From NCBI GenBank assembly GCA_023386585.1, contig JAEWJM010000026.1:1-64000 (forward strand): a stretch of 64,000 bases of DNA, read 5' to 3'. The DNA is from Bacteroidota bacterium (GTDB lineage Bacteria > Bacteroidota > Bacteroidia > Flavobacteriales > Flavobacteriaceae). Both the position numbers and the translations under genes were made by a program. This document shows, one piece after another, positions 26,983-34,572 of the stretch. Under the pieces are notes generated by a model that was not told where the DNA came from, made no database searches, and saw only the letters and a list, made by a program, of their open reading frames with translations. Each line of letters opens with the position of its first letter. Within the stretch, counting starts at the first letter, position 1.

Positions 26983-28223
26983 TACCAGCGCTTTTTATTT
27001 TGTTTTGAGGCAGCCGACTTCCGGGAGTTGTTGCGCCCGCCGCTTCGATTGGAATGCTTTTCAGGTTCCGGAGCTTCTTGTGCTGTTCCCTGCCAAGGAT
27101 AAGGATGGTCATTTATCTCTTTAACATCGACTCTTATCAGTTTTTTGATGTCTTTCCAATAAGTTTCTTCGTCACGTCCGCAAAACGATATTGCAATTCC
27201 GCCGTTTCCTGCGCGTCCCGTCCGGCCAATCCGGTGGACGTACGTTTCGGGAATGTTCGGCAAATCGAAGTTGATTACGTAAGGCAACTGGTCAATGTCA
27301 ATTCCCCGCGCCGCAATATCGGTGGCAACCAAAACGCCGACTTCCTTATTTTTAAAGCTGTCGAGTACGCGTTGCCGTGCGTTTTGTGATTTATCGCCGT
27401 GAATTGCTTCGGCGGCAACACCTTGCTTGCGAAGTGCCCGGACAACGTTATCTGCGCCGTGTTTGGTGCGGGAAAACACCAGTACGTCAGAAATGTTTTC
27501 ATTCCGGATCAGATGATACAGCAACTTTCGCTTATCGGTTTTATCCACAAAGTAGATTCGCTGTTCGACGGTCTCGGCAGTCGAAGAAACCGGAGTTACT
27601 TCTACTTTTTCCGGATTTTTCAGGAACATTTCGGCAAGTTCACGGATCGCAATTGGCATTGTCGCTGAAAAAAGCAGCGTTTGCCTGTTGTTCGGCGTCA
27701 GCTTTACGATTTTCTTCACATCGTTGATGAATCCCATGTCCAGCATTTGGTCGGCTTCATCGAGTACAAGTGTGTGAAGGTGATCGAGATTAATAAAACC
27801 CTGTTTGTGAAGGTCGAGCAGCCGACCGGGAGTTGCAACCAGAATGTCAACGCCTTTTTTTAGCTGATCGACTTGCGGAACCTGCGATACGCCACCAAAA
27901 ATCGTCAGTTGGCGCAGATTCGTATAACGTCCGTAGGTATCAAAACTTTCACCGATCTGGACTGCGAGTTCGCGAGTAGGCGTCACAACCAGTGTACGAA
28001 TCAGTTTTTCCCTTTTTGAACTGCCCATTCGGTGCAGCTGATGTATTATCGGAATCGCAAAAGCTGCGGTTTTCCCGGTTCCGGTTTGTGCGCATCCGAT
28101 CAGGTCGCGGCCTTCAAGTATTATTGGAATTGCTTTTTCCTGTATCGGGGTGGGATTTGTATATCCTTCGTCTGAAATTGCGTGAAGTATTGTGCTTGAA
28201 ATAGATAAGTCTTCGAATTGCAT
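26979..28223 (-). CDS. DEAD-box ATP-dependent RNA helicase (RhlE-like)
   Basis: This RNA helicase, probably in ribosome assembly or mRNA decay, has 414 residues. The Q motif appears in PTPIQEKAIP, motif I in AQTGTGKT, motif II in LDEADQMLDMG, motif III in SAT, and motif VI in HRIGRTGRAG. The tail of about 40 residues is basic and Asn/Ser-rich (NRSGGRNNSRKSAASKQNKKRWY) and likely binds RNA. RhlE-type is the best subfamily guess, by the short C-terminus. The stop codon shares TTAA with the opposing kinase gene. A -7 box is seen at 28261-28268. Confidence 0.93.
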   Translation of the reverse strand: MQFEDLSISSTILHAISDEGYTNPTPIQEKAIPIILEGRDLIGCAQTGTGKTAAFAIPIIHQLHRMGSSKREKLIRTLVVTPTRELAVQIGESFDTYGRYTNLRQLTIFGGVSQVPQVDQLKKGVDILVATPGRLLDLHKQGFINLDHLHTLVLDEADQMLDMGFINDVKKIVKLTPNNRQTLLFSATMPIAIRELAEMFLKNPEKVEVTPVSSTAETVEQRIYFVDKTDKRKLLYHLIRNENISDVLVFSRTKHGADNVVRALRKQGVAAEAIHGDKSQNARQRVLDSFKNKEVGVLVATDIAARGIDIDQLPYVINFDLPNIPETYVHRIGRTGRAGNGGIAISFCGRDEETYWKDIKKLIRVDVKEINDHPYPWQGTAQEAPEPEKHSNRSGGRNNSRKSAASKQNKKRWY

Positions 28224-28260
28224 AATGCTGATTAAATTCTTTCATTGTTGAAAGGCGCGG

Positions 28261-28268
28261 CAAAGATA
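28261..28268 (-). promoter_or_regulatory. Promoter -7 box of the DEAD-box helicase gene
   Basis: The minus strand reads TATCTTTG, an exact TAnnTTTG match, 37 bases before the start at 28223. It lies in the 51-base gap after the hutG stop. Confidence 0.5.
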
Positions 28269-28274
28269 GGTCTT

Positions 28275-29357
28275 TTAATTGTCTTTGCGTGCGGCGGCGG
28301 AAACAGTAGCCATCTCGGCCTTTTTAAAGTTTGCTTTCATGAAATCGGTGATAAGGTATCCGATCAGTTTTCCGATAAGCTGTGGATTTTTCGCATCGCC
28401 CAATGATGGCGCACCCTCGCAGATATGCAAATAGGAAGCTTTTTGGCTTTTGCCGAAGAAACACACAAACCGGCGAAGCTCTTCGACAGAAAAACCGCTG
28501 ATTGTCATCGCGCTGCTGGCGATTCCCGGAACGGCATCAAGATCGACTTCAATCCCGAAGCAATCCTCGCGTACAAAGTCGAATGCCGCATGCAATTCCT
28601 TTTCAAAGCTTTTTTCCTTGCGGATATTGATTTCGTCATACGTATTGAAGCAAACCTGGTCGCCGATTTTACGCAGGTTTTTCAGGACGCTTTTTGAGGT
28701 GTAATTCTCGTGGAGTCCGAAAATAAAATACTTTTTCAGGAAACCTTCTTCAAAGGCGTACGAAAATCCGTTGCCGCTGTGACGGCCTTCCAGCAGGCGA
28801 AAATCGGAATGCGCGTCAAAATTTACCGCGTTGATTTGCTTTCCTTTGCCGAGCGCAGTGCCTTTAATGTTTCCGTACGAGTTGTTGTGTCCGCCGCCAA
28901 TTACGATGGGAATTTTGCCTGCGGCGACAATGATCGAAATTGCATGCGACACCTCTTTATCGATTTTTTCGACGAGGGAATTCATGATCTTCCGGTCGCC
29001 CAGATTTGACAAATCAAGCTCGGCGGCAGTGCGCATTTCCTCCCTGACATCAATTTGGCCCAGCACAAGCAAATTATTCCCTTTACTGTAGCGGTTGTGT
29101 TGGATATTGGCGATCGCAGCGATTGCGGTGTCCCAGGCAGATGCAGCGCCCGGACGGCCAAAGTTTGCGCGTACGCCAATGTCTTCCGGGATTCCTAGCA
29201 ATATGTATCGCGCGTCGCATGACGCCAGATAGGTGGCCACGTCGGCGCCTTTTGGCACAATCTGCATTTTCTCACCAAATTTGACTTCGCCGCTGCGGTG
29301 CGAAGTGACTTTTGCAAGATCGTTCAAGGTGAAGGGAATCAACTTTTCCATCGGCAT
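28275..29357 (-). CDS. hutG: Formimidoylglutamase (arginase/agmatinase superfamily)
   Basis: The last step of histidine degradation hydrolyses N-formimidoyl-L-glutamate. The protein has 360 residues with the ureohydrolase dimanganese motifs GGGHNNSYG, NFDAHSDFR and EVDLDAVPG. The substrate is assigned from proximity to hutI, since the fold alone would also fit arginase or agmatinase. Translation may begin at the ATG at 29357 or, more likely by leader length, at the ATG six bases further in (29351, MEKLIPFTLND). An exact -7 box (29365-29372) lies only seven bases upstream of the first ATG. Confidence 0.82.
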   Translation of the reverse strand: MPMEKLIPFTLNDLAKVTSHRSGEVKFGEKMQIVPKGADVATYLASCDARYILLGIPEDIGVRANFGRPGAASAWDTAIAAIANIQHNRYSKGNNLLVLGQIDVREEMRTAAELDLSNLGDRKIMNSLVEKIDKEVSHAISIIVAAGKIPIVIGGGHNNSYGNIKGTALGKGKQINAVNFDAHSDFRLLEGRHSGNGFSYAFEEGFLKKYFIFGLHENYTSKSVLKNLRKIGDQVCFNTYDEINIRKEKSFEKELHAAFDFVREDCFGIEVDLDAVPGIASSAMTISGFSVEELRRFVCFFGKSQKASYLHICEGAPSLGDAKNPQLIGKLIGYLITDFMKANFKKAEMATVSAAARKDN

Positions 29358-29364
29358 ATTTTTC

Positions 29365-29372
29365 CAAAAATA
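29365..29372 (-). promoter_or_regulatory. Promoter -7 box of hutG
   Basis: The minus strand reads TATTTTTG, an exact consensus match. With a start site about five to seven bases on, the message would have almost no leader if translated from 29357. Confidence 0.55.
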
Positions 29373-29410
29373 ATATAAATATGGAAAAGACGTTATCTAT
29401 TTAATTTTAT

Positions 29411-29418
29411 TATTTTTG
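29411..29418 (+). promoter_or_regulatory. Promoter -7 box of the coiled-coil membrane protein gene
   Basis: TATTTTTG matches TAnnTTTG, 21 bases before the ATG at 29440. It is back-to-back with the hutG promoter 38 bases away. Confidence 0.55.
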
Positions 29419-29439
29419 TACAGAAACTATTAAAAAAAT

Positions 29440-30315
29440 ATGGAAAATCAAAGAAACACGTCAAACCTAAAGGCCATTATTGTAGTTTTAGCTATTCTGC
29501 TTGTTGGTAGTCTTATTTACATGTATAAGATGAGCAGCGACGCGAAGAAAACGCAATCGGTACTGGTAAGCGAGAAAACTTCGGTGATGAACGACCTTGC
29601 GGCGCTAAAAGCCACTTACGACAAGGCGATTGCAGAAAACACCTCGATGTCTGATGAGCTTATCGCAGAAAGGGACAAGGTCGCTGCATTGATGGCGGAA
29701 CTTGAAAAATCGAAAGGTGACGCTGCGTCATTGCAGAAATATCGCACCAAATACTTCCAAATGCAGAAGCAAATGGAAGGAATGATGGCTCAGGTTGAAG
29801 AACTAAAGACACAAAACACAAAACTTACAACCGAGCGCGACAGTACGATTGTCGTTCTTGATGAATCGAAAAAGTACAATCAGGTTTTGGTCGGACAAAA
29901 CGAAGAACTTTCAAAAACGGTTGAAAAAGGATCCAAGCTTTCGGTGTTGAACCTGAAAACTGCTGCTTACAAACAGCGCAGTTCCGGAAAGCAAATTGAA
30001 ACTGATAAGGCCAGCCGCGCCGACATCCTAAAGGTCAGTTTCACGATCGCTGAAAACCAGATTGCAAAAAGTGGCGATAAAACATACTACATACAGGTGA
30101 TCGACAGTAAAAACAATGTGCTTGGCGACAAAAAGACGGAAATGTTCGGAGAACAATCCCTGACCTACAGCTTTACGAAAACCGTGAACTACGAAAACAA
30201 AACCGTTCAGGTAACCGAAGACCTTCCTGGAAAAGATTTCGCAAAAGGAACGTACTTCGTCAATATTTTTGATAACGGCGAACTGGTGTCGAAATCCAGC
30301 TTTGTACTGAGATAA
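29440..30315 (+). CDS. Coiled-coil membrane-anchored protein of unknown function
   Basis: This 291-residue protein has one N-terminal transmembrane helix (about residues 11-29, IIVVLAILLVGSLIYMYKM) and then a long coiled coil (about 33-165) full of Lys, Glu, Leu and Ala. A compact beta-rich C-terminal domain of about 115 residues contains ILKVSFTIAENQIA, TYYIQVIDSKNNVLG and GTYFVNIFDNGELV, resembling an immunoglobulin-like fold. Topology suggests the coiled coil and the domain are outside the inner membrane. I recall it in flavobacteria next to the hut genes, but its role is unknown. It has its own promoter and a strong terminator, so it is not in a hut operon. Confidence 0.82.
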   Translation: MENQRNTSNLKAIIVVLAILLVGSLIYMYKMSSDAKKTQSVLVSEKTSVMNDLAALKATYDKAIAENTSMSDELIAERDKVAALMAELEKSKGDAASLQKYRTKYFQMQKQMEGMMAQVEELKTQNTKLTTERDSTIVVLDESKKYNQVLVGQNEELSKTVEKGSKLSVLNLKTAAYKQRSSGKQIETDKASRADILKVSFTIAENQIAKSGDKTYYIQVIDSKNNVLGDKKTEMFGEQSLTYSFTKTVNYENKTVQVTEDLPGKDFAKGTYFVNIFDNGELVSKSSFVLR

Positions 30316-30330
30316 AGGTTAATTGGAAAG

Positions 30331-30357
30331 AAGCCCTGCATTTGCGGGGCTTTTTTT
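30331..30357 (+). terminator. Rho-independent terminator after the coiled-coil protein gene
   Basis: Nine-bp stem AAGCCCTGC (30331-30339) / GCGGGGCTT (30344-30352) with one G-T wobble and an ATTT loop, followed by seven T. It touches the end of hutI, which converges on it. Confidence 0.9.
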
Positions 30358-31585
30358 ATTTCAGGACGTTTCCATTCACAATCACCATTTCGATAAGGTT
30401 GCTTCCAAAGGCATACGGAAGCTGATACCATGACGCCAGTGGCTTGGTGATGATGACACTTGCCGCTTTGCCTTTTGTGATACTGCCGTGCGTATTTTGG
30501 ATGTTCATCGCATAAGCACCATTAATCGTCGCTGCGTTCAATGCTTCTTCGGGCGTCATTTTCATTTTTATGCAGGCCGCTGAAACGACAAAATTCATGT
30601 TTCCGGAAGGCGAGGAGCCCGGATTAAAATCGGTAGCCAGCGCCAATGGGAGTCCGGCACCAATAATCTCTCGCGCCGGCGTATATGGGATTCCCAAAAA
30701 GTAAGAACAGGAGGGAAGCGCGACAGGCATTGTTGACGAACCTTTCAGCGCGTCGATATCGTCAGCATTCATGACTTCCAAATGATCAACCGAAAGCGCG
30801 TTGTTTCTGACACAGGCTGCAACGCCGCCAATGGAGTTAAATTGGTTGACATGGACTTTTGCCTGAAGTCCGAATTTCGCACCTGCCTCCAGGATTCGTT
30901 CGGTTTGAGCAACAGAAAAATATCCGGTTTCGCAAAATACATCAATGAAATCGGCAAGATTATCCGCAGCAATTTCTGGAAGCATTTTTTCGATGATCAA
31001 ATCGATATATCCATCGGGATTTTCTTTGTATTCGATTGGCAATGCATGTGCGCCTAGAAAGGTCGATTTGATTGCCACCGGGTAATTTTCGCGCAGCTTC
31101 CTTATCACTCGAAGCATGCGCAGTTCAGCATCAGCCGTCAGGCCGTAGCCGCTTTTTATCTCTACGGCGCCGGTACCGAGACGCATGACTTCTTCGAGCC
31201 TCGCAGCCGATTCAGCATACAACACATCATCCGGTGTTTCTTGCAGTTTTTTCGCCGAGTTCAGGATTCCGCCGCCACGCCTCGCAATTTCTTCATAAGT
31301 GAGTCCGTTGATGCGGTCAACAAATTCCTGTTCGCGGTTGCCGGCATAAACAATATGCGTATGGCTGTCGCACCAGGTTGGCAGGACAAATTTTCCGGTT
31401 GCATCGATTGTTTCGAAATTTCCGGCAGGGCAGTCCGCCATTGCACCGTATGCCGCAATCTTTCCGTCTTCAATAAGCAAATAGGCATCGTCGATCAACG
31501 GAACGATCGCCATTTCGGAACCGGAGACTTTTTCGACCGAGATGTCACGTACCTGTAGCAGGCCTTTTATATTTTTGATCAGCAC
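30356..31585 (-). CDS. hutI: Imidazolonepropionase
   Basis: HutI is the third step of histidine degradation, hydrolysing 4-imidazolone-5-propionate to N-formimidoylglutamate. This amidohydrolase of 409 residues matches the usual length. The metal-binding SHTHIVYAGNR follows an N-terminal strand domain, and the family loop RGGGILNSA is present. Further conserved parts are VEIKSGYGL, KSTFLGAHALP, FCETGYF and VHVNQF, and the C-terminal aspartate site lies in LATDFNPGSSP. The start is a GTG at 31585. A near-consensus box (TACATTTA on the minus strand, 31601-31608) lies 15 bases upstream. Confidence 0.95.
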   Translation of the reverse strand: MLIKNIKGLLQVRDISVEKVSGSEMAIVPLIDDAYLLIEDGKIAAYGAMADCPAGNFETIDATGKFVLPTWCDSHTHIVYAGNREQEFVDRINGLTYEEIARRGGGILNSAKKLQETPDDVLYAESAARLEEVMRLGTGAVEIKSGYGLTADAELRMLRVIRKLRENYPVAIKSTFLGAHALPIEYKENPDGYIDLIIEKMLPEIAADNLADFIDVFCETGYFSVAQTERILEAGAKFGLQAKVHVNQFNSIGGVAACVRNNALSVDHLEVMNADDIDALKGSSTMPVALPSCSYFLGIPYTPAREIIGAGLPLALATDFNPGSSPSGNMNFVVSAACIKMKMTPEEALNAATINGAYAMNIQNTHGSITKGKAASVIITKPLASWYQLPYAFGSNLIEMVIVNGNVLK

Positions 31586-31654
31586 GATTTGAATTTTTTG
31601 TAAATGTAGAAACGCGAATCAAAAACTCCTATCTTTAGACTAAAATAATCGGCA

Positions 31655-32737
31655 TTGAAAAGGGTTCGATACAAACGGGCGCGCACCGAGCAGCCTAATT
31701 TTTTTGAATATACGGGGATTTACCGTAGCGATCCGGTCGAGATGCAACTCTTCGTTTACAATGATGAAGGATTCGAAGAGTACGAAAATACGACGCTGAT
31801 GACACTCAGCCGTGAACTGGCTGACAAAAGGCAATCGGGCGACGTTTTCTGGTTTAATATACATGGACTTCACGAAGTTGAACTCATCCGGCAAGCGGGC
31901 GAAATGCTGCAGATCGATGACAATATTGTCAGTGATATTCTTCATACCCAGCGGCGCTCCAGAATGGAAGAACTTGAAAATATCTTGTTTTTCAGCATAA
32001 AATCGGTACTTGAGGAAGATCCTGACGACAGTCTGCAGGTCGAACAGATCAGTTTTCTTCTCAAAGGAAATCTATTGGTCTCATTTCAGGAGAAGCGAAG
32101 CGACTTTTTTTCAACGATCCGAAAGAGAATCCGCGAACACACCGGAATTATACGCAAGAAAGGCAGCGACTACCTGCTATACCTGATGCTCGATGCCGTA
32201 ATGGACAATTTTTTCATCACACTTGAAAATTACGAGGGGAAAATTGAAAAGCTATTTGCAGAATCCAAAACCAATCACAGTCCGGAGTTTCTGGTCAGGA
32301 TTGAGCGTCAGCGCGAGAATATCAATTACCTTCGGCGTGCGATCGTCCCGCTTCGTGATGCGCTTTACAATCTGAAAAGCATCCGCAGGGAAGATGATTT
32401 CCACGGAATTGAAAAGAGCAACTATACTTTTTTCGCGAGGCTGCACCAAAAATCGCTCGAATTACTTGAACAGATCGAGTACGACACCAATGCAATCGAA
32501 AGCGCTTCCAACATTTTCTTTTCCAGCCAAAATCGAAGGATGAACCAGATCATGAAAACGCTGACGATTTTTTCGGTAATTTTTATGCCGCTAACCTTTA
32601 TCGTCGGTGTTTACGGGATGAATTTTCGGAACATGCCGGAAATCTACTCCAAAAACGGCTATTATATCGTATGGATCGTGATGATCGCGATAGTTGCTGT
32701 AATGGTAGCGTATTTCAAAAGAAAAAAATGGTTTTAA
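31655..32737 (+). CDS. corA: Magnesium/cobalt transporter CorA
   Basis: This Mg2+ channel of the CorA family has 360 residues. The start is TTG at 31655; the N-terminal MKRVRYKRARTEQPNFFEYTG matches the family opening, which supports it. A cytoplasmic alpha/beta domain and long stalk helix lead to two C-terminal transmembrane segments (about residues 298-320 and 332-352). The pore motif GMN occurs in YGMNFRNMPE between them, and the basic tail KRKKWF follows the second helix. It is convergent with the spermidine-synthase-like gene, their TAA stops overlapping in a shared TTAA. Confidence 0.95.
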   Translation: MKRVRYKRARTEQPNFFEYTGIYRSDPVEMQLFVYNDEGFEEYENTTLMTLSRELADKRQSGDVFWFNIHGLHEVELIRQAGEMLQIDDNIVSDILHTQRRSRMEELENILFFSIKSVLEEDPDDSLQVEQISFLLKGNLLVSFQEKRSDFFSTIRKRIREHTGIIRKKGSDYLLYLMLDAVMDNFFITLENYEGKIEKLFAESKTNHSPEFLVRIERQRENINYLRRAIVPLRDALYNLKSIRREDDFHGIEKSNYTFFARLHQKSLELLEQIEYDTNAIESASNIFFSSQNRRMNQIMKTLTIFSVIFMPLTFIVGVYGMNFRNMPEIYSKNGYYIVWIVMIAIVAVMVAYFKRKKWF

Positions 32738-33399
32738 AGCGGTTTGTGCAAAATCATGACTTCGTTGTGCCGTTCGACGCGAGGAATCGTTTTGATTGAC
32801 AATCCGCGTTTTGCGGCGCGAGACCTGAAGTCGAGATTGCGCCGTTCCTGAGCGGTGTTCAAAATCATCGTATTGAAAAGCACATATCCGCCCCGATCCA
32901 GCGCTTTAACGATGCAATCCAGGAAATAATCCTCAAACAAAAATTCGGGCATCATGGTATCCTGAAAAATGTCGATAATGATCAGGTCAAAGGTTTTTTG
33001 TGACTTCAACAGGTATTCAAAAGCGTCGGCAGTAATAATTTTGAAGTTCGGGATCTGATTAAGCTGAAAGTATAAGTTAGCCAATGTAACGACTTCAGGA
33101 TCAATTTCGACGCCAATAATTTTTGCGTTTGTTTTAACCTCATAGGCGAGTGTTTTCACGACACTTCCGCCTGCAACACCAAGAACCAGGATTTCCTTCA
33201 TTCGTGCAACTTTTTCAAAGCCGATTTCCTTCAACCCTTTGCGTAAAATTCGCTGCAGGCTTCCGTAGGAGTAGTTAGTGTTGGCCGAATCCATTACGAG
33301 CTCACCATTATTCCACGTAATTTCAAGCGATTGGCTGATTGCCGACTTTTTCTTCAGCACATTGACCGGAATAAAATAGCTGAGGAGTTTTTTGAGCAT
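32734..33399 (-). CDS. Spermidine synthase-like class I methyltransferase-fold protein
   Basis: This 221-residue protein has the Rossmann fold of the spermidine synthase/SAM-methyltransferase superfamily. The start at 33399 (MLKKLLSYFIP) is favoured over an in-frame ATG at 33417 because the -7 box at 33415-33422 overlaps the latter. The ligand-binding motif is VLGVAGGSVVKTL, followed by IGVEIDPEVV and ITADAFEYL. The catalytic segment of true polyamine aminopropyltransferases (a DxxDPxGPA-type sequence) is replaced by IIIDIFQDTMMPEF, so spermidine synthesis is doubtful. It is more probably a methyltransferase-like paralogue. It is transcribed divergently from the acyltransferase gene. Confidence 0.75.
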   Translation of the reverse strand: MLKKLLSYFIPVNVLKKKSAISQSLEITWNNGELVMDSANTNYSYGSLQRILRKGLKEIGFEKVARMKEILVLGVAGGSVVKTLAYEVKTNAKIIGVEIDPEVVTLANLYFQLNQIPNFKIITADAFEYLLKSQKTFDLIIIDIFQDTMMPEFLFEDYFLDCIVKALDRGGYVLFNTMILNTAQERRNLDFRSRAAKRGLSIKTIPRVERHNEVMILHKPL

Positions 33400-33408
33400 T
33401 GGAATGAT

Positions 33409-33442
33409 TTGTCTCAAATTTAGACGATAAATTATATTTTTG
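33409..33442 (+). promoter_or_regulatory. Promoter of the acyltransferase gene
   Basis: TTG (33409-33411), 23 bases, then TATTTTTG (33435-33442); both elements match. It ends 14 bases before the ATG at 33457 and is interlocked with the divergent promoter on the other strand. Confidence 0.7.
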
Positions 33443-33448
33443 ACACAA
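33415..33448 (-). promoter_or_regulatory. Promoter of the spermidine synthase-like gene
   Basis: The minus strand carries TTG (33448-33446), 23 bases, then TAAATTTG (33422-33415), both matching. The leader to the start at 33399 is about 10 bases. Confidence 0.7.
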
Positions 33449-33456
33449 AACCGACA

Positions 33457-34029
33457 ATGAAGAAGCGACTTTACCGATTTATTTTTTACAGGTTGCTAGG
33501 CTGGAGCATTTTAGGTGAAATGGATCCAAACGTGCGAAAAAGCGTTCTGATCGTCATTCCGCATACCAGTTGGCACGATTTCTACATTGGCCTATTTGCG
33601 CGCGGTATTTTAGGAATCGATATCCGATATGTTGCGAAGCAGGAACTGTTCGATTCGTTTTTCGGTTGGTATTTTCGTTGGATGGGTGGCAGTCCGATTG
33701 ACCGGTCCGGCAAGCTAAATAAGGTTGATGCCGTTGCAAAAGCGTTTGACAATACGGAAAGCTTTCACCTCGCCATTGCGCCCGAAGGAACGCGGAAAAA
33801 GGTTGCCACGCTCAAATCAGGATTTTATTTCATCGCACTGAAAGCGGGAGCTGCGATTATTCCCGTTGCATTCGATTATTCGAAGAAAGAGGTACGTATT
33901 GGAAGGCCCGTTTTTCCTGGTGGCGACTACAATCAAGATCTCAAAATCATTCTCAGCCACTTTGTGGGAGCGGTCGGTCGGATTCCAGCATTCAGTTTTG
34001 ACGCCGTCGCAGCGATTTCTGCAATTTAA
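33457..34029 (+). CDS. 1-acyl-sn-glycerol-3-phosphate acyltransferase-like protein (PlsC family)
   Basis: This 190-residue acyltransferase transfers an acyl chain to a glycerophosphate or related acceptor at the membrane. The catalytic HX4D motif is PHTSWHDF, and the glycerol-phosphate-binding motif is IAPEGTRKK. The arrangement GGSPIDRSG between them fits the small flavobacterial PlsC-like branch. Members of this branch, as I recall, stop near the segment GRIPAFSF, so the last ten residues (DAVAAISAI and neighbours) look like a short extension into the overlap with the convergent XRE gene. The true substrate is unknown. Confidence 0.87.
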   Translation: MKKRLYRFIFYRLLGWSILGEMDPNVRKSVLIVIPHTSWHDFYIGLFARGILGIDIRYVAKQELFDSFFGWYFRWMGGSPIDRSGKLNKVDAVAKAFDNTESFHLAIAPEGTRKKVATLKSGFYFIALKAGAAIIPVAFDYSKKEVRIGRPVFPGGDYNQDLKIILSHFVGAVGRIPAFSFDAVAAISAI

Positions 34030-34382
34030 TTCCGCGGTTTATATTCTGAAAACGTTCCATCGGAGTGAAGCACGACAATCCGGTCGGCAGAATTCTTAGC
34101 ACTTTTCAATTCATTTCGGGTAGGTGCGGAAGGATTTTCAATTGAAGTTTTTTCCTCGAGCAACATTCCGCCGCTGCCGTTCATCAACCAATATAAATTG
34201 ATTTCCGGGTACGCTTGAATGACTTTCAAAACGAAGTCGAGGCTCGGTTTATTCCGACCTGAAAGCAGGTGCGAAATCCCCGAACGCTGCACTCCGATCT
34301 TATCAGCGAATGCTGAAGTCGACAACGAAAAATGATGTAACAGTTGCTCGATGCGATGAATGAAATCCTCGGGATTAGACAT
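34026..34382 (-). CDS. XRE family transcriptional regulator
   Basis: This 118-residue DNA-binding protein has a Cro/CI-type helix-turn-helix in residues 8-65, where SAFADKIGVQRSGISHLLSGRNKPSLDF is the HTH and following helix. The last 50 residues are polar and may be a flexible or dimerising part (SADRIVVLHSDGTF). No ligand domain is seen. It is divergent from an M14 carboxypeptidase gene, with 190 bases between holding two identical palindromes and a further inverted repeat. It is the obvious candidate to bind them. Its stop overlaps the acyltransferase stop in a shared TTAA. Confidence 0.9.
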   Translation of the reverse strand: MSNPEDFIHRIEQLLHHFSLSTSAFADKIGVQRSGISHLLSGRNKPSLDFVLKVIQAYPEINLYWLMNGSGGMLLEEKTSIENPSAPTRNELKSAKNSADRIVVLHSDGTFSEYKPRN

Positions 34383-34426
34383 AAAATATAATTGATAATC
34401 GAAAAGAATATTTGCAAATCTGCTTT

Positions 34427-34447
34427 AAGTATTATCCGTAAATACTT
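34427..34447. repeat. Inverted repeat upstream of the XRE regulator gene
   Basis: Perfect 7-bp arms AAGTATT (34427-34433) and AATACTT (34441-34447) with a 7-base spacer, 45-65 bases upstream of the XRE start. Possible operator for autoregulation. Confidence 0.45.
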
Positions 34448-34495
34448 GGTAAATAGTTGTTTAACTGATTAATAAACCGGCGATATATTTTTTGT

Positions 34496-34540
34496 TTACA
34501 AATGTAACAAATACGGCGTGCTCTATGGTTACAAATGTAA
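34496..34540. promoter_or_regulatory. Two identical palindromes TTACAAATGTAA, candidate operators
   Basis: TTACAAATGTAA occurs at 34496-34507 and again at 34529-34540. Each is a palindrome of TTACA and TGTAA half-sites around AA. The copies are 33 bases apart, about three helical turns, so they face the same side of the DNA. The second copy covers the -33 position of the M14 promoter. Confidence 0.6.
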
Positions 34541-34553
34541 TTTTAAAGTTACG

Positions 34554-34561
34554 TATTTTTG
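34554..34561 (+). promoter_or_regulatory. Promoter -7 box of the M14 carboxypeptidase gene
   Basis: TATTTTTG is an exact consensus match ending 11 bases before the ATG at 34573. No TTG is found at the -33 position, which is instead occupied by a palindrome, so the promoter may need activation or be repressed there. Confidence 0.6.
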
Positions 34562-34572
34562 AATAAAAGCAA

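Noticed and set aside
32734..33399. Calling the gene speE and including it in a polyamine pathway
   Set aside because: The aminopropyltransferase active-site sequence is not present, and it is separate from speA by several unrelated genes.
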